From Hirundichthys speculiger (taxonomy: Eukaryota > Chordata > Actinopteri > Beloniformes > Exocoetidae): a stretch of DNA of 64,000 nt. Made by a program: the position numbers and the translations under genes. Location: assembly GCA_018398805.1 (NCBI GenBank), contig JAGFBZ010001577.1:186001-250000 (forward strand). Direction: 5' to 3'. Under the pieces are notes generated by a model. That model did no database searches, was not told the origin of the DNA, and saw nothing but the letters and a program-made list of their open reading frames with translations. How positions within the stretch are numbered: position 1 is the stretch's first letter; every line of letters begins with the position of its first letter. Positions 38,366 to 49,576 of this stretch are shown piece after piece.

Positions 38366-40898
38366 GATGCTAAATTATTTTTGCATCTAGTGGTAGCTCC
38401 TTCTTATTTTAAGGGACTTTTGATCCTGTATCTTCCTAATAGAGCATTTTGCTCTCAAATTCAGAAGAAATCAGAAAGTTTTATCATTGTTATTGTATGC
38501 TGACATACAACAAAATAATTAAGACACTCGTCAGAGGATACAATGGGTATTGAGTATTAAAATATAAAAGCAATAACAGAAAATAATTAACAAAAAATTA
38601 AAATAATAAAATTAAATTGGTAAAAACCATTAAAAGTGGTCTTGCAGTTGGCAACAAAGCAGTGGTGTTATTGTTGAGTTTGTCGAGTCTGTAGACAGAA
38701 AATGTATCTTGTTGTTTGTGTTTTAGCAGTGAGTTGTCTTCATCGATGAATGAGCCCCAAGTTATCAGGCTGTCCTCTTGCTCATAGAGAAGGAATCACT
38801 GATGATGAGTATGCACTTCCTGTATTTTTATGTAGTTATCACGCCAGTCTCTCCTGTCACTCAGACCTCCAACCAGTGGAGGCAGATGTTCACCCTCCCT
38901 GACTCTTGTTCTGCTGGAGGTTTTCTGGTCCAGTTTACCAGTTGTTGGGTGTTTTCTCTCCACTGTCGCCTCATGCTTGCTCAGACTGGTTCCTTTCTGA
39001 CTCCACCACTACTCAAGATTTGATGCAATCTGTTTGGTTCTTCAGCTTGGCTGTTTTTCACAAATATGCATCACAAAAATTGTTCATTTTGAGCTCAGTT
39101 GGAATGAACCGGATCATGAATTGAACTGAATCACAGCACAAATACTTATTTTTGAACCATGTGCTGACAACAAGCTGGAACTCTAAGAAACTTCATGACT
39201 TGTTTTTCTTTTTTTTAAATGTCACTTGTTCTTTTCTCACTCTTTTTACAAGATTTTCAAGACATCTTGCTGATGTCAAATTCAAAATCAGCACATGTAT
39301 GCGCTGTCTTTCCTGTTTCATCGTAGTAATGCTCCTGCTCATCAAATAGGCTCCACAAATAAATAGTTTGATGTAGAAAAACATAGTCATCAGCAGAGAA
39401 ACAACATCTTTCAGATGAAATAAAATACCAACTTCAGGAAAATGTGAAATATTAGGAACGTTCATGAGTTTTCAAATTAAATGTCTATATTTTCAGATGA
39501 CGTCTGTCCACGTGTCATGTGATACAAAATAAAACCGTCATCTTAGAGGTCCCTATAGAGAAATGCTTGATACTGTGTCATCTGGAGTTCTTTTGAAAAA
39601 AAAAATCATTTTCAGATAAAAATGTTTCAGTTATTAGGTGTTGGTCACGATAGTTAAATGATGAAGCAAACTAAACAAGGAAAAGGCTCCTCAGGACAGT
39701 TCATCTTTCTGTTCTTCGACTCACGCATATCCTCACACCCGTCTGCTGCCTGGCTGTAATTGTGTTGGCAGTTTGTTGCCATAACACTTCTGCGCTCTGT
39801 TCAGTCTTAAACTGCGCTGACCTTTGTCACGTACAGCCGGGTTCACTGTTGTTGGGTCGGACCACCGAGGTCCTTCCTTCACAAGAAGCCTCAAGCTGTT
39901 AGCAAATATGAACGACTCCTCCACTTCCACTTGGGAGGTGCACAACACTAACTATAAAAAAACTAAAAAACAAATCAAAAGCACAAGAGCACCCCCCACA
40001 CACACACACACACCGTTCATTAACTGACTGGAGACTTGAACAAAATACCAGCAATCGTTGTGTATTTTGCTTTTATCTTTTGTCATGAGATTGTGTACGG
40101 CCCGTCGCCAGCTAATTAAGCTGGAATATTCACATCATGGCTCCTTCCTTTGTGGAGATGAGGGCTTCGCCACGATGCAGTGAGAGTCATCGAGCTCAGA
40201 AACAACTAGCATCCTTCAACTCCTTCAGCAGAAGAGAAAGTGAGCGTCACGTCTCAGGCGTCCCTTAAAAACCCTGAACGTCTCTTTGGAACTGAAGAGT
40301 TGCAGAAACTAAATGTGATCTCTTTATTTATTCAACATCATCAGGGTGATGTTTTACAGCCCAAATTACTCGTTAAAATGAGTCACATGGATTCAAGAGG
40401 AATTTAATTTCTTGGCTCAGGTAATGTCCTCTGCCACGAGAGATTTCTTTCCCTCTCTCTCTTTTACTTTTTTCCTTTGTCTCTCTGTGCTTCTCATCTG
40501 GCTTAGCTTCATTCTCCGAGGATGAGGAGGAATAGCAAGCGTTTCCATGGTTACGGCAGATAAGAGTACATCGGACCCGGCTATTTCGGGTTGCAGTTTA
40601 AATCAAATCGACTGCTCTGCAGGTTTCGGGAAACAGGTCCGTTGCATCCCAGGTGAACGCCTGGAGCGGTCAGCGACGGGCTGCGATGAGGATACGCTGA
40701 GAGAAGAGACGAGCTGACAGCAGGGAGACGAGAGGAAGGTTTCTGGTAGATTGAAAAGTCGACGTGCTTCTGCTGCTGCTGCCCGTCTCTCTTGTTTCTG
40801 GTCAAGAAGAAATTATTTATAGAGTATGCCGAAGGAGCAGCAGCTGAGAGGGAAACCTTGACTTCAAGTGCACCAAACGTTGGCCTGAGCACATTTGC
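38366..40898. other. Intergenic, no gene recognised
   Basis: Mostly unique-looking AT-rich sequence. 38470-38560 resembles a LINE tail. A short (CA)n occurs near 39995-40012. No coding exon could be supported. Confidence 0.4.
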
Positions 40899-41094
40899 AG
40901 CTGCAGTAGGGCTGTAGCAATACACTAATCTCACGATACGATACGATACATCTGGCTCACGATACGATATTATATCGATATTTTTCAAACAATACATTTA
41001 CATCATTTTCTGAAAGATTTTAAAGGGACGAAATGATTTTGGTGACATCTTGTGAGTGTTCCAATTTGTTTGAATTAACTGAACTGAAAGGTAG

Positions 41095-41325
41095 GTGACC
41101 GCAGAGAGGAGAGAAAGGAGGCCTCTGATTGGTCAATTCTACATCTGCGTCATCGAAGAAATGAGGAAGTACCCACATCTGTACGATTCTGGTTCTCCTC
41201 ACTACAAAGACAGCACATATTCTAGTAATTCATGGAGGGAGATAGCGATGAATGTGGGTCTGGTTACGACCGAGACGGTGAGGAAGTGGAAAAACGCAAG
41301 AGATACGTTTAGTAAGTTTAGCTAG
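41095..41325 (+). pseudogene. MADF/Myb-SANT-like domain frame inside hAT element
   Basis: 76 codons with the MADF pattern: FYICVIEEMRKYPHLYDSG, then SWREIAMNVGL and VRKWKNARDTFSK. MADF is a three-helix DNA-binding domain used by PIF/Harbinger accessory proteins and some transcription factors. The frame is open but ends right after the domain. No promoter or partner exon is seen. Confidence 0.7.
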
Positions 41326-41537
41326 TTCGTGATTGTCGGTCTCCGTTCTGGCGTTGAATAACAGCGCAGACGCGCTTCAACATTGAGCATAAATCAAAAG
41401 TAACTGCGACACGTTGCCGCGAGAGTAAACACAGCCCTTAAAGCTGGCGTTTTCCACCACTGAATATGGTCTCAAATCCTGACAAATAAAGTTTGGCTAG
41501 CTCTCAGTTAGCATTAGCTTGTCCGGGTGGTGACTTT

Positions 41538-41717
41538 TCAGGAAGGCTCGCCTCGCAGGTTGGTGGTATTGCCAGAGTACTTCACGTTTGTGTGACACAG
41601 CTTGCAAACCGCCATACTTTTGTCTAAATCTTCGCTTTCCTTTTTCTTTTTCAACCCAAACTTCTCCCACACATCTGCTTTTAAGCACGCAGGCGCTGGG
41701 TTTATACTCGCCGCCAT
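41538..41717 (-). pseudogene. BED zinc-finger start of hAT transposase (59 codons)
   Basis: It begins MAASINPAPACLKADVWEKF, followed by ESEDLDKSMAVCKLCHTNV and YSGNTTNLR. This is the start of ZBED/hAT transposases up to the C-x2-C pair. A frameshift then replaces the expected histidines; LKSHHPD appears in another frame, and the actual frame stops. It confirms that the element is hAT. Confidence 0.85.
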
Positions 41718-42414
41718 CCTCCTGACTGGCTCTGCTGTAGCCAGAAGAGAAAGAAGCTTCTGGATACCCTGTTAGAAATGCTCTACAGCGACACTAGCGG
41801 CTGGAGGACTTAATGGCACTTTGCAGGAAGAGCTTAGAATATCGATACCTGCGGCTGAAAAATCGATACTCTCTGGGAAATAAAATATCGATATATATCG
41901 CAAAATCGATAAAATCGCCCAGCCCTAAGCTGCAGAAGCCTAACCTGTGCTTTCTTCTGATTTCTTGATGCTGGATTCAAGCGGACATGTTTCTAAAGCA
42001 TGCCCTCAAACCCACTGTCACACATTAGCACCTGTAGGATGTTAATTTGTCAGATAGTGCATCTTCACGCCCTCTGGAGACTGGAAAGCAAGTCTTGGCT
42101 GCACTGAAAACATCTTAAAGCGACACTGTATAACTTTTACACCTTCAAATGATGGTTTCTGAATCTTTGTGACATGTTATAGACTTATATTAGAATGAAT
42201 GAGACCTCCCGAACCGACAGAGTAACTTTGTGGTCCGGCCCGAAGAACACACACCCAACATCAGCACCTCCACCTCGCTGGAGAAAACTAGCCGGCTCAC
42301 GAAAACCTTCATCGTGGCAGAAAACCAACATTTCACCACCGGCTCCTGTTGTAAACTGAAACGCTTCTTCTTTGTTTGCCTTCGTTGGTTCCTGTGTCGC
42401 TGTATCCTGTAAAG

Positions 42415-42918
42415 CATGGGCAAGGCTAGCCCATTTTTAGGGGTGCTTCAGCAACCCTAAACTGAAATTCAGCACCCCAAAAACCTGGAGTAAGAAATGT
42501 TGTTATTCTAAAATTTTAGTTCGCATTTGACAGGCTTAGATAATGTCCAAAACTTAATCCATAGTTTGTGGTTTAAGTTTATATTTTAAGAATGAAAGTG
42601 AAAACGACCCCCGCCTAATGGTATCATCCTCTTCTTACTAACGTTACTTCTCCTCTTCGTTGACCGTTTACCAGTTAGCGCGTTAGCTCAGTTAGCATTT
42701 CAAATTTCATTGAAATTTTCAAAGATTTGCATGTTTTCCAGTCAGTTTCTTTCCTAAAAGATGATGCTCTTCTCTCATAAATGTCATAATGATTATCCAA
42801 CATTATTTTTCAATAAATTTTTTTTGGTTTTGTGTGAAAAAAAGGTGGGGTTGTGGGTTGTGGTGGGGCTCATTGGGTGCTCAGCACCCCTAAAACTCCG
42901 ACCCTAGAATCGGCCCTG
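42415..42918. mobile_element. hAT-type MITE, 504 bp
   Basis: Flanked by a perfect 8-bp duplication CTGTAAAG (42407-42414, 42919-42926). The right end inverted reads CAGGGCCGATTCTAGGGTCG; the left end, CATGGGCAAGGCTAGCC, is worn. An internal inverted repeat TAGGGGTGCT / AGCACCCCTA lies near both ends. Confidence 0.85.
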
Positions 42919-42926
42919 CTGTAAAG

Positions 42927-44350
42927 TTTCACGTTGTGGTGACTTTGTTCTCACGCGGGCTGTCTGTAGAAGCTGTCGTATACCTGTGTTTGTCAGTCAG
43001 GTGTTTGCTTCTGGTCCCGTTTGCATCCAGCTCTTCCACCTTTTCCTCTGCAGCGCTGCTTCAACGTCCAGCTTCCTGACTCCAGACGCGTGGCATATGA
43101 CAAGGAGAAGATGATGAAGATGGCGGGATCTTCCACAGGGCCACCTCCATCATGAAGGACCCTTATCTTCCCTCTCACCACATCCTTTGTCTCCTGCCAT
43201 CTGGGAGGAGGTCCAGATGGTAGAAGGGGGCTTCAGAACCGGCAGGATGCTGAGCAGCTTCTTCCCGCGAGCTGAAGGAATAATAAATGAGCCGTGTTTC
43301 TCTGTGCGCGTGGAAATAACAGGGTGTGAGAGATTAAATGAGCCGTGAACCTTCCTGGGCAGCGAAGAGTCCATTTGCATGAGCTGAATGCAAAGTTTAG
43401 TGAGATTCACATAAAACAAACTCAGAGCGATTTAATACCCCGCTGTTTGAGGGGATTACGGGTCTGGTTTGGGTGTTGTCTGTTGACCATAATCAGGGTG
43501 TCGTTGTTTAAAACTGCTTATCGGCCCGATTCTCGGCACAGCAGCAGAAATCCGTCAACCCCAGCGACAGAGAGGACGCATACATCACCAGGCCACCCAG
43601 CGAGTTTGTCAATAAAAGGTGGAAGAAAATAACCATACGTCCCTGCTCAGATTGAGATAAGGAGGCACGGCACTGCAGAGGAGAGCTGGAGCTGTTTCCA
43701 CCGCCGTCTGCGTGTGTGATCCAGCGACGGAGGTGGATGTGATGGACGATAACGGCCTCGTTCACAAGTGAGGTTCTGATGAACTGAAATTAGTTTTTTT
43801 TTCTCCCCCCCCCCGTCCAGCAAGCGTAGCACTCTGACTCTCATGCATTTTGCATCGCCACAGCAGAAAAAAAGGTGAAAAGGGAGCAGGGAGGAGAAAG
43901 GGAGGCAGCGTGGGGGGGAAGAGGGGTGTCAAAGAGGAAGCAGGCTCTGGAAAAAAAAAAAAAAAAAAAGGTGTTTGCAAGGTCAGGTGAGATCAAAAAT
44001 AGCAAAGGCCTGCAGATCTGGAACACATAAATCTTCCTGTTAATCTCCAGAAAAGAATAAAAACGACCTTTGTTGCCATAAAAAAAAAAAAAAAAGAGTT
44101 TTCTCTGCTGATGTCGAAACACACAGCCTCTGTTTCCATGGATACAGCCCTAAGAAAAGTTTTTAGATGATGCCAGATGCTGCGATCGAGTCGATTTTGT
44201 GTGAGGCTGTTTTTTTTTTTTTTATATCTGCAGATGTTTGCCAGTTTCTTAACAAAACACAAAACTGAGGCAACAGCAGTCAAACATGGATGTTTCCTGC
44301 ACCAGACAAACTTAAATAGTACGACATAGTTTCTATGGAGATTTGAAATG
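42927..44350. other. Intergenic, no gene recognised
   Basis: Several homopolymer A/T runs (43951-43969, 44081-44096, 44211-44223) but no supported exon or classified repeat. Confidence 0.4.
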
Positions 44351-44358
44351 GTCTAACC

Positions 44359-44927
44359 TAGTGCCCAAAAATTTATATCACGGTATTTTTCAAAATTATA
44401 TTGGTTTCACGGTATATCACGTTTTTTTTTTTTGAAGGCACAACTGAATGTTAACCACATTTTCTAATCATTTAGAGAGGAATTGCTGGAGTAAATTGGT
44501 TTAGAATGACCTATTTTACTGTCACGAGGAGTGAATATTGTAGCCTCCCGCGGCTACAACTTTAGCTCGGCAACATTTGCAGATTATTGTAGTTTGTTGG
44601 ACGTCGTCTTTTAGGACACGGCTCCTCGTTTAGGGAAGAATTTCCTCAGTCTCATGTTGCCGTTCTGGAGCTTCCACTTCAGGACTTTTGCTGTTTGCAG
44701 CCATCACTATTTAACCATAAGCTAGTAGCGTGTTGTGCCTCCAGTGCAACTGCAAAACAGTCCCCTGTCAAACAATGTTCTGCGGCACTTACGTTCCGCC
44801 GCGCGGCGTTGCCAACGTTGTGTACGCTACAGTACATACTCACCGGTATTACGGTAAATGAAAAATTCATATCATAAGTAAAATAAACACCGGTATTCGG
44901 TATGAACCGGTATACCACCCAGCACTA
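44359..44927. mobile_element. hAT-type MITE, 569 bp
   Basis: Perfect duplication GTCTAACC (44351-44358, 44928-44935). The ends are TAGTGCCCAAAAATTTATAT and, inverted, TAGTGCTGGGTGGTATACCG. ACCGGTAT and CACGGTAT motifs near both ends form the subterminal repeats. No coding potential. Confidence 0.9.
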
Positions 44928-44941
44928 GTCTAACCTGAACA

Positions 44942-45175
44942 ACCTGGCTCAGGTGGTGGAGTGGGTTTGCTCGGTAACCAGAAAGTTGCCGGTTCGATTG
45001 CCATGCTCCCCTGGCAACATGTCAAATTATCCATGGGCAAGATACTGAACCCCAAATTGCTCTTGGTGAGCATGTCGCACTTTGCACGGCAGCCTCGGCC
45101 ATCAGTGTGTGAATGGGTAAAGGACTTTGAGTGGTCAGTAGACTAGAAAAGCGCTATAGAAATTTTAGTCCATTT
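44942..45175 (+). repeat. tRNA-derived SINE
   Basis: TGGCTCAGGTGGTGGAGTGG is the A-box region and GCCGGTTCGATTGCC the B-box. The body GGGCAAGATACTGAACCCCA and the end GAAAAGCGCTATAGAAAT are typical of a common fish SINE. The tRNA part cannot form intact stems. Confidence 0.8.
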
Positions 45176-48110
45176 TATGTGAAGGATTTGAACCCAGATG
45201 AGGAGTAAATAGGAAAAAACACATTTCTGTGTCACATGAGCTCCTAAATACATGTGACCTGACAGTGATCAATACATCTTTAGCAATCTCCTCCACTTCC
45301 TTGGACGTATCCTGATTTTGAAGTCTATAATCACATCGTCTGAGATCCCATCACTGTAATCTAACGACTGATAATCAAACACCGTGTCGTTTTCTCATCT
45401 TTCATCTTCAATCGAACAATCAGTTATTCAAGATTCAAGTCAAACTCCATGACAGCAGACGACAGCCTCGGAGACGAGTCTCTAACCACCTTGACATGAC
45501 GTGAATCAAATCTGAACTGCCGCCTCCTCTGCTTCCTGGTTCATCGCTCTTTTGTGACAGAAAGTTTTCGTCGTGGGAACATCATTCAACATGAATGATG
45601 TGGCTGCAGCAGCATGTCGGCCTCATCTGAACATTTAGTGAAATATTCTATCGATGCCAGCTGATTTCTTAAAATAATGATTCAAAAACAACAAGTTTAT
45701 CAGAAAAGTTTTTTTTCTAAAGCCTTTTCAGAGCATCTAGGAGTGATAATGGTGCGAATTGTGTCTTTTTATGTGCGCGTCTGGAAAAATAACCTAATTA
45801 ACCTGGGAGGATGTGGCTGCTGCTCTCACTTGTAAAACTTGCTGTTGCCATGGGAGACGACGGTGCACCCATCAGATGAAGCACCTCCCAGTACACTCGT
45901 GCGTGCGCTCACACGTGCATTATCTGCCACTACAAACACATCAGAGAAGGGGGGGGGGGGCAGTGCAGAACCGTTACCGTCCTTTATCCTCGCTTTCTTC
46001 CAGTCTGTAACGCAGGTGTTTGATTTCCACTTAATGTCGGGGAAGTGGCACTAATAAAATTAACTGAAGTCATTTCCCTGTTTCATTTTACCCCCCCCCC
46101 CCCCCCCCTTTATCGGGCCGTTGTGAGCCGGAGTGAGTAATGCGAGTCCATCCGGACTCTGTAATTGGGTTTTTCTACAACCAATCTCAGCCTTGAGGCC
46201 AGGCGGAGGATCTGAGGTGCGTGAACACGCTCGACAGACTCGACAGAAACATCAGGTCAAAGGTCATCCGTGAGCCGAAATACATGTTCGCTGAACAAGC
46301 TCTGGATAGTTTTCATTATTTTTGAGTTATTATTTTTGGAAACTTATTGAAGCCGTCGTAATTGATTCATGTATTTTTGCAGACAGAAATAAAACGTACT
46401 GACATGTGTTTTTGGTTGTTATGTGGCTGCTTGCATCTGTCATTTCTGAAGCAATTATGAAAAGTTTTCAACTTTACTTCATAATGTTTGATAAAGATAA
46501 ACTCTTTTTAGGTTTTAGTCACTTGATTAGAGAAAAAGAAGATATTTAAAGGTGTCTCTGTTCTCTGTTTTGTATGTTTCATGACTTCAGACCTAAACCA
46601 GTCTGCAACTAGATTTATCTACGACACTTGTTGATTTATTTTTCTTATTTCAAATTGAGAACTATGAGAAGCTAACAGATCAAATTTACAAGCAAACATA
46701 TTTTCCTCATCTATCAAGACTTTGCAATCCAAACTCACACCTGTGCAAGAGCAGAGAAAACTAGAAAATATGATGGAAAAGAGCTGTAAAAAAAATAAAC
46801 AAGGCAGAAAACAGCCCGGCTGTGATGTAAAGTAGCCTCAAGGCAACACAAAAATGAGATATAAAAAAAAAAAAAACAACAGAATCTAAATAAAATCCGA
46901 GCAGCCGCACAGAGATGCAGAAACTGAGCAATATGAACCACAGAGGAGCTGGACAGAGCTGGAAAATGAGAAGGGTGTAATATAAAAGAAGGAAAATGAC
47001 ACAAAATAGCTAAAAAAAAAAAAAAAAAAGGGAATCCCACCTCCCACACATGGTGAAAAAAATTCACAAAATGCCACAATATCAACATAGCTATAAATAA
47101 CAACACGTTTTATGAATAAAACAAGCTACAATAAATGAGCAGAAATAAAATGAAATACTTTATTAGTATTATTATTATTGCTGGTACTCTTATTACTGAT
47201 ATTATGATCGTTTATGATATTGTTAGCATTATTTCAAATAATAATAATGATGCTGATTATGATAATAATAATAATAATAATAATCATAATAATCAATGTA
47301 AAGATATAAGTTAGTGTAGGTGTGAATGTATGTGTGTATATAATGTATGTGTGTATATGCATAGAGGGAAACCCTGAGAGGTGTTGATATACTTGTTTAT
47401 GTTTAACATCAGTTTAAAATCATCACAACACTGAACTGACACTGAACCTGGAACTGATCAGTTTTATTACCAACATAACAATCATTGCCAGTTGCCGGTA
47501 AATTTTTTTTGTTTCTTTTTCTTTTTTTTCATGCATCCCTAATTTGCATATATCTGTTTGTGTGTGTGTGTTCATATTTGTGTATAAACACGTATGTTTA
47601 TCTTAAGGTACATGTATATGTGTGTTTATGGGCCTACACATGTAGATGTAACATTTATCCTTTACATCAACCAATGCTGAAAGGCCGACACACATCCTGC
47701 GTGCACACCACGCGCCCATCACACACACACTAACTGTGTAACTGAGTATAACTGCTCTCCTTTTCTACTGACCAGTTTTCTTGACCATCTATGTACCTCG
47801 TTGCTCTGTTTCTGTTTATCTCACGTTGGCATGTCTGTCCTTTTATTTAATCCACCACACGTTGATTTACATCCACCAGAACACACAAACACTGCAGGAC
47901 TCACCGTGCTGCACACACACCGCACACATCACTGTCCTGTCTCTTTGTCTGTCCCGTCCTTTCGCTTCCCATTGTCGGTGATTTCAGTCCCTTCTGACAG
48001 AATCGGGTGTAAATAAAATATGTTAGATGAGACTGTCAAAGAAGGTTAAGCTCACTGTCACTCTGACACACACAAGAGAAGTTACATCTGCTGCAAGAGC
48101 AAAATGCATA
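45176..48110. other. Intergenic, no gene recognised
   Basis: Contains G and C runs (12 G at 45949-45960, 18 C at 46091-46108), A runs near 46863 and 47011, an (ATA)n stretch at about 47262-47283 and a TG/TA-rich zone 47320-47620. No exon is supported. Confidence 0.4.
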
Positions 48111-48112
48111 TA

Positions 48113-48474
48113 CAGTCATGGAAAAAATTATTAAACGACCATTTTTTCTTCACTTTCTTGTTCATTATAATACCTGGTACCACTAAACGTCATCATGTGA
48201 CTAAAACAGACAGAAAAGAAAACACTGCATAAAAGCAGTGTTTTTGGCAGTACAACGCCATAGCTATTGATGTAAAAACTTAAGTGATTTAGGTTATAAT
48301 CAAGAAAACCATGGAAAATGGTAAGATATCAGCTCTTAAATAAAACTCTTATGAGCAATCTTTGTGGTTATCGTTATGTTTGTCCAAACAAATGTACCTT
48401 TAGTTGTATCAGGCATTAAAATGAACAAGAAACTGAAGAAAACAAGGGTGATCTAATAATTTTTTCCCTGACTG
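48113..48474. mobile_element. Mariner/Tc1-type MITE (CAGTCATGGAAAAAATTATT ends), copy 2
   Basis: TA-flanked, with ends CAGTCATGGAAAAAATTATT and, inverted, CAGTCAGGGAAAAAATTATT. It is almost the same as 20476-20841, so the family moved fairly recently. Confidence 0.9.
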
Positions 48475-49354
48475 TATATGTGACTTCAAATGGTTTGCCA
48501 AATTATGGCATTAACCATTAATATATAGATACAGTTGTTATCAAATTAAGTTAAATCAAAACATACTTTAATATTTAATATAATCCATCTTGAAAGAAAA
48601 ATTAACTTTTGAAGAAATTGTCATTATAAAAGTTTCTTTAAAGAATCATTATTGATGGTTCTTTGGTACAAGAACAACTTTGTTCCTGCAGCCATCAGTT
48701 AAAAAAAGAAAGTACTTGATGCTGCTGAGGTCAACTGAGTAAGCACTTAAAATCTTTTTTTTTAATTTTAATTTAATTGACTTACATTTAATTTTGTTGT
48801 GCTTTGTGAAGTGTGTACGATTTAATGCCTTCCTTCTGCACTGCAAAACGAATTTAGCTACATGTACAAATAAAGGAACCTGAACCTTAACCCCGTTATA
48901 GCTGTGGGAAGGAAAGATTTTATTTTAAGCGAATAAGCTGAAAAACAAAAGTGGACCACAAAATGAACAAAGCAATGAAATGAGACACAAAAAGATTGAA
49001 AATTAGGGTTTAAAATGACAAAAAAAAGATGAAAAATGTCTGACGGGGATATAGAATGATATAAATACAGCCATTTGTTTCTTATGCAGGGTTTATTATG
49101 TTTGTTTGTTGCATGTACCCACTGATTTATGATCATATATATATTTTTGCTTTACAGTTAAATATCTTTTCCTCGTGCAGGTGTTTTGTGTCTGGTGCAT
49201 TAAGTGGACAGCCTCGTCGCAATATTAATTAAACTGGGAGATAATTGTGAGTCCCACAGCTTCAGTGCGCGCCCCCGTCAGTTGGCGCGGGGGGGGGGGA
49301 ACCGGGTCCCCTCCCTTCCCGTGGTCGCCCCGGAGGCGCCGCATCGCGGTGTGT

Positions 49355-49369
49355 CCGCCAGGGGGCAGC
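49355..49369 (+). promoter_or_regulatory. CTCF-like motif 1
   Basis: CCGCCAGGGGGCAGC fits the CTCF core CCRSYAGRKGGCRSY at essentially every position. It is inside the GC-rich promoter. Confidence 0.65.
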
Positions 49370-49422
49370 TGTGTCCCGGTCTGAGCCTGCGCCGCTCCCG
49401 CTGCATCACAGAGAGGAAAATA

Positions 49423-49436
49423 CCACCAGATGGCGG
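49423..49436 (+). promoter_or_regulatory. CTCF-like motif 2
   Basis: CCACCAGATGGCGG fits the CTCF core and has the same orientation as the motif 68 bp upstream. Confidence 0.65.
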
Positions 49437-49576
49437 TTTAGGATTGCTGCTCTTTCTCTCAAGGCGCGGTTCCGCTCGCACGGCCAATTTTCAATATTAA
49501 AATACGCACTATATTCACACGAAAATCGATTTTATATCTCGGGAGGCGATGATCGATTTGGCGATGGTCGTTAAAG

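Larger units (their letters stand above)
40907..41927. mobile_element. hAT-type element, 1021 bp, with BED and MADF-like frames on opposite strands
   Basis: The ends are TAGGGCTGTAGCAATACACT and, inverted, TAGGGCTGGGCGATTTTATC. A perfect duplication AGCTGCAG flanks it (40899-40906, 41928-41935). Repeats of ACGATACG near the left end and TCGATA near the right end are probable transposase sites. It carries a MADF-like frame on plus and a BED-like frame on minus. Confidence 0.92.
49250..49576 (+). promoter_or_regulatory. GC-rich promoter and first exon of a plus-strand gene (candidate stag1)
   Basis: CpG-rich sequence from 49266 ends in a strong donor TTAAAG|GTGAGT (49576/49577). GC-rich, G/C-run sequence continues to about 50110. 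A short frame MIDLAMVVKG opens at 49549 and runs to the donor; it could be coding or an upstream ORF. The gene would diverge from slc35g2. In human, STAG1 and SLC35G2 are such a head-to-head pair, and STAG1 begins with a non-coding exon and a very long intron. That fits the lack of coding exons to 64000, but it is inference. Confidence 0.5.

Noticed and set aside
44942..45010. Possible tRNA gene at the SINE start
   Set aside because: The stems do not pair and the sequence continues into a typical SINE body.
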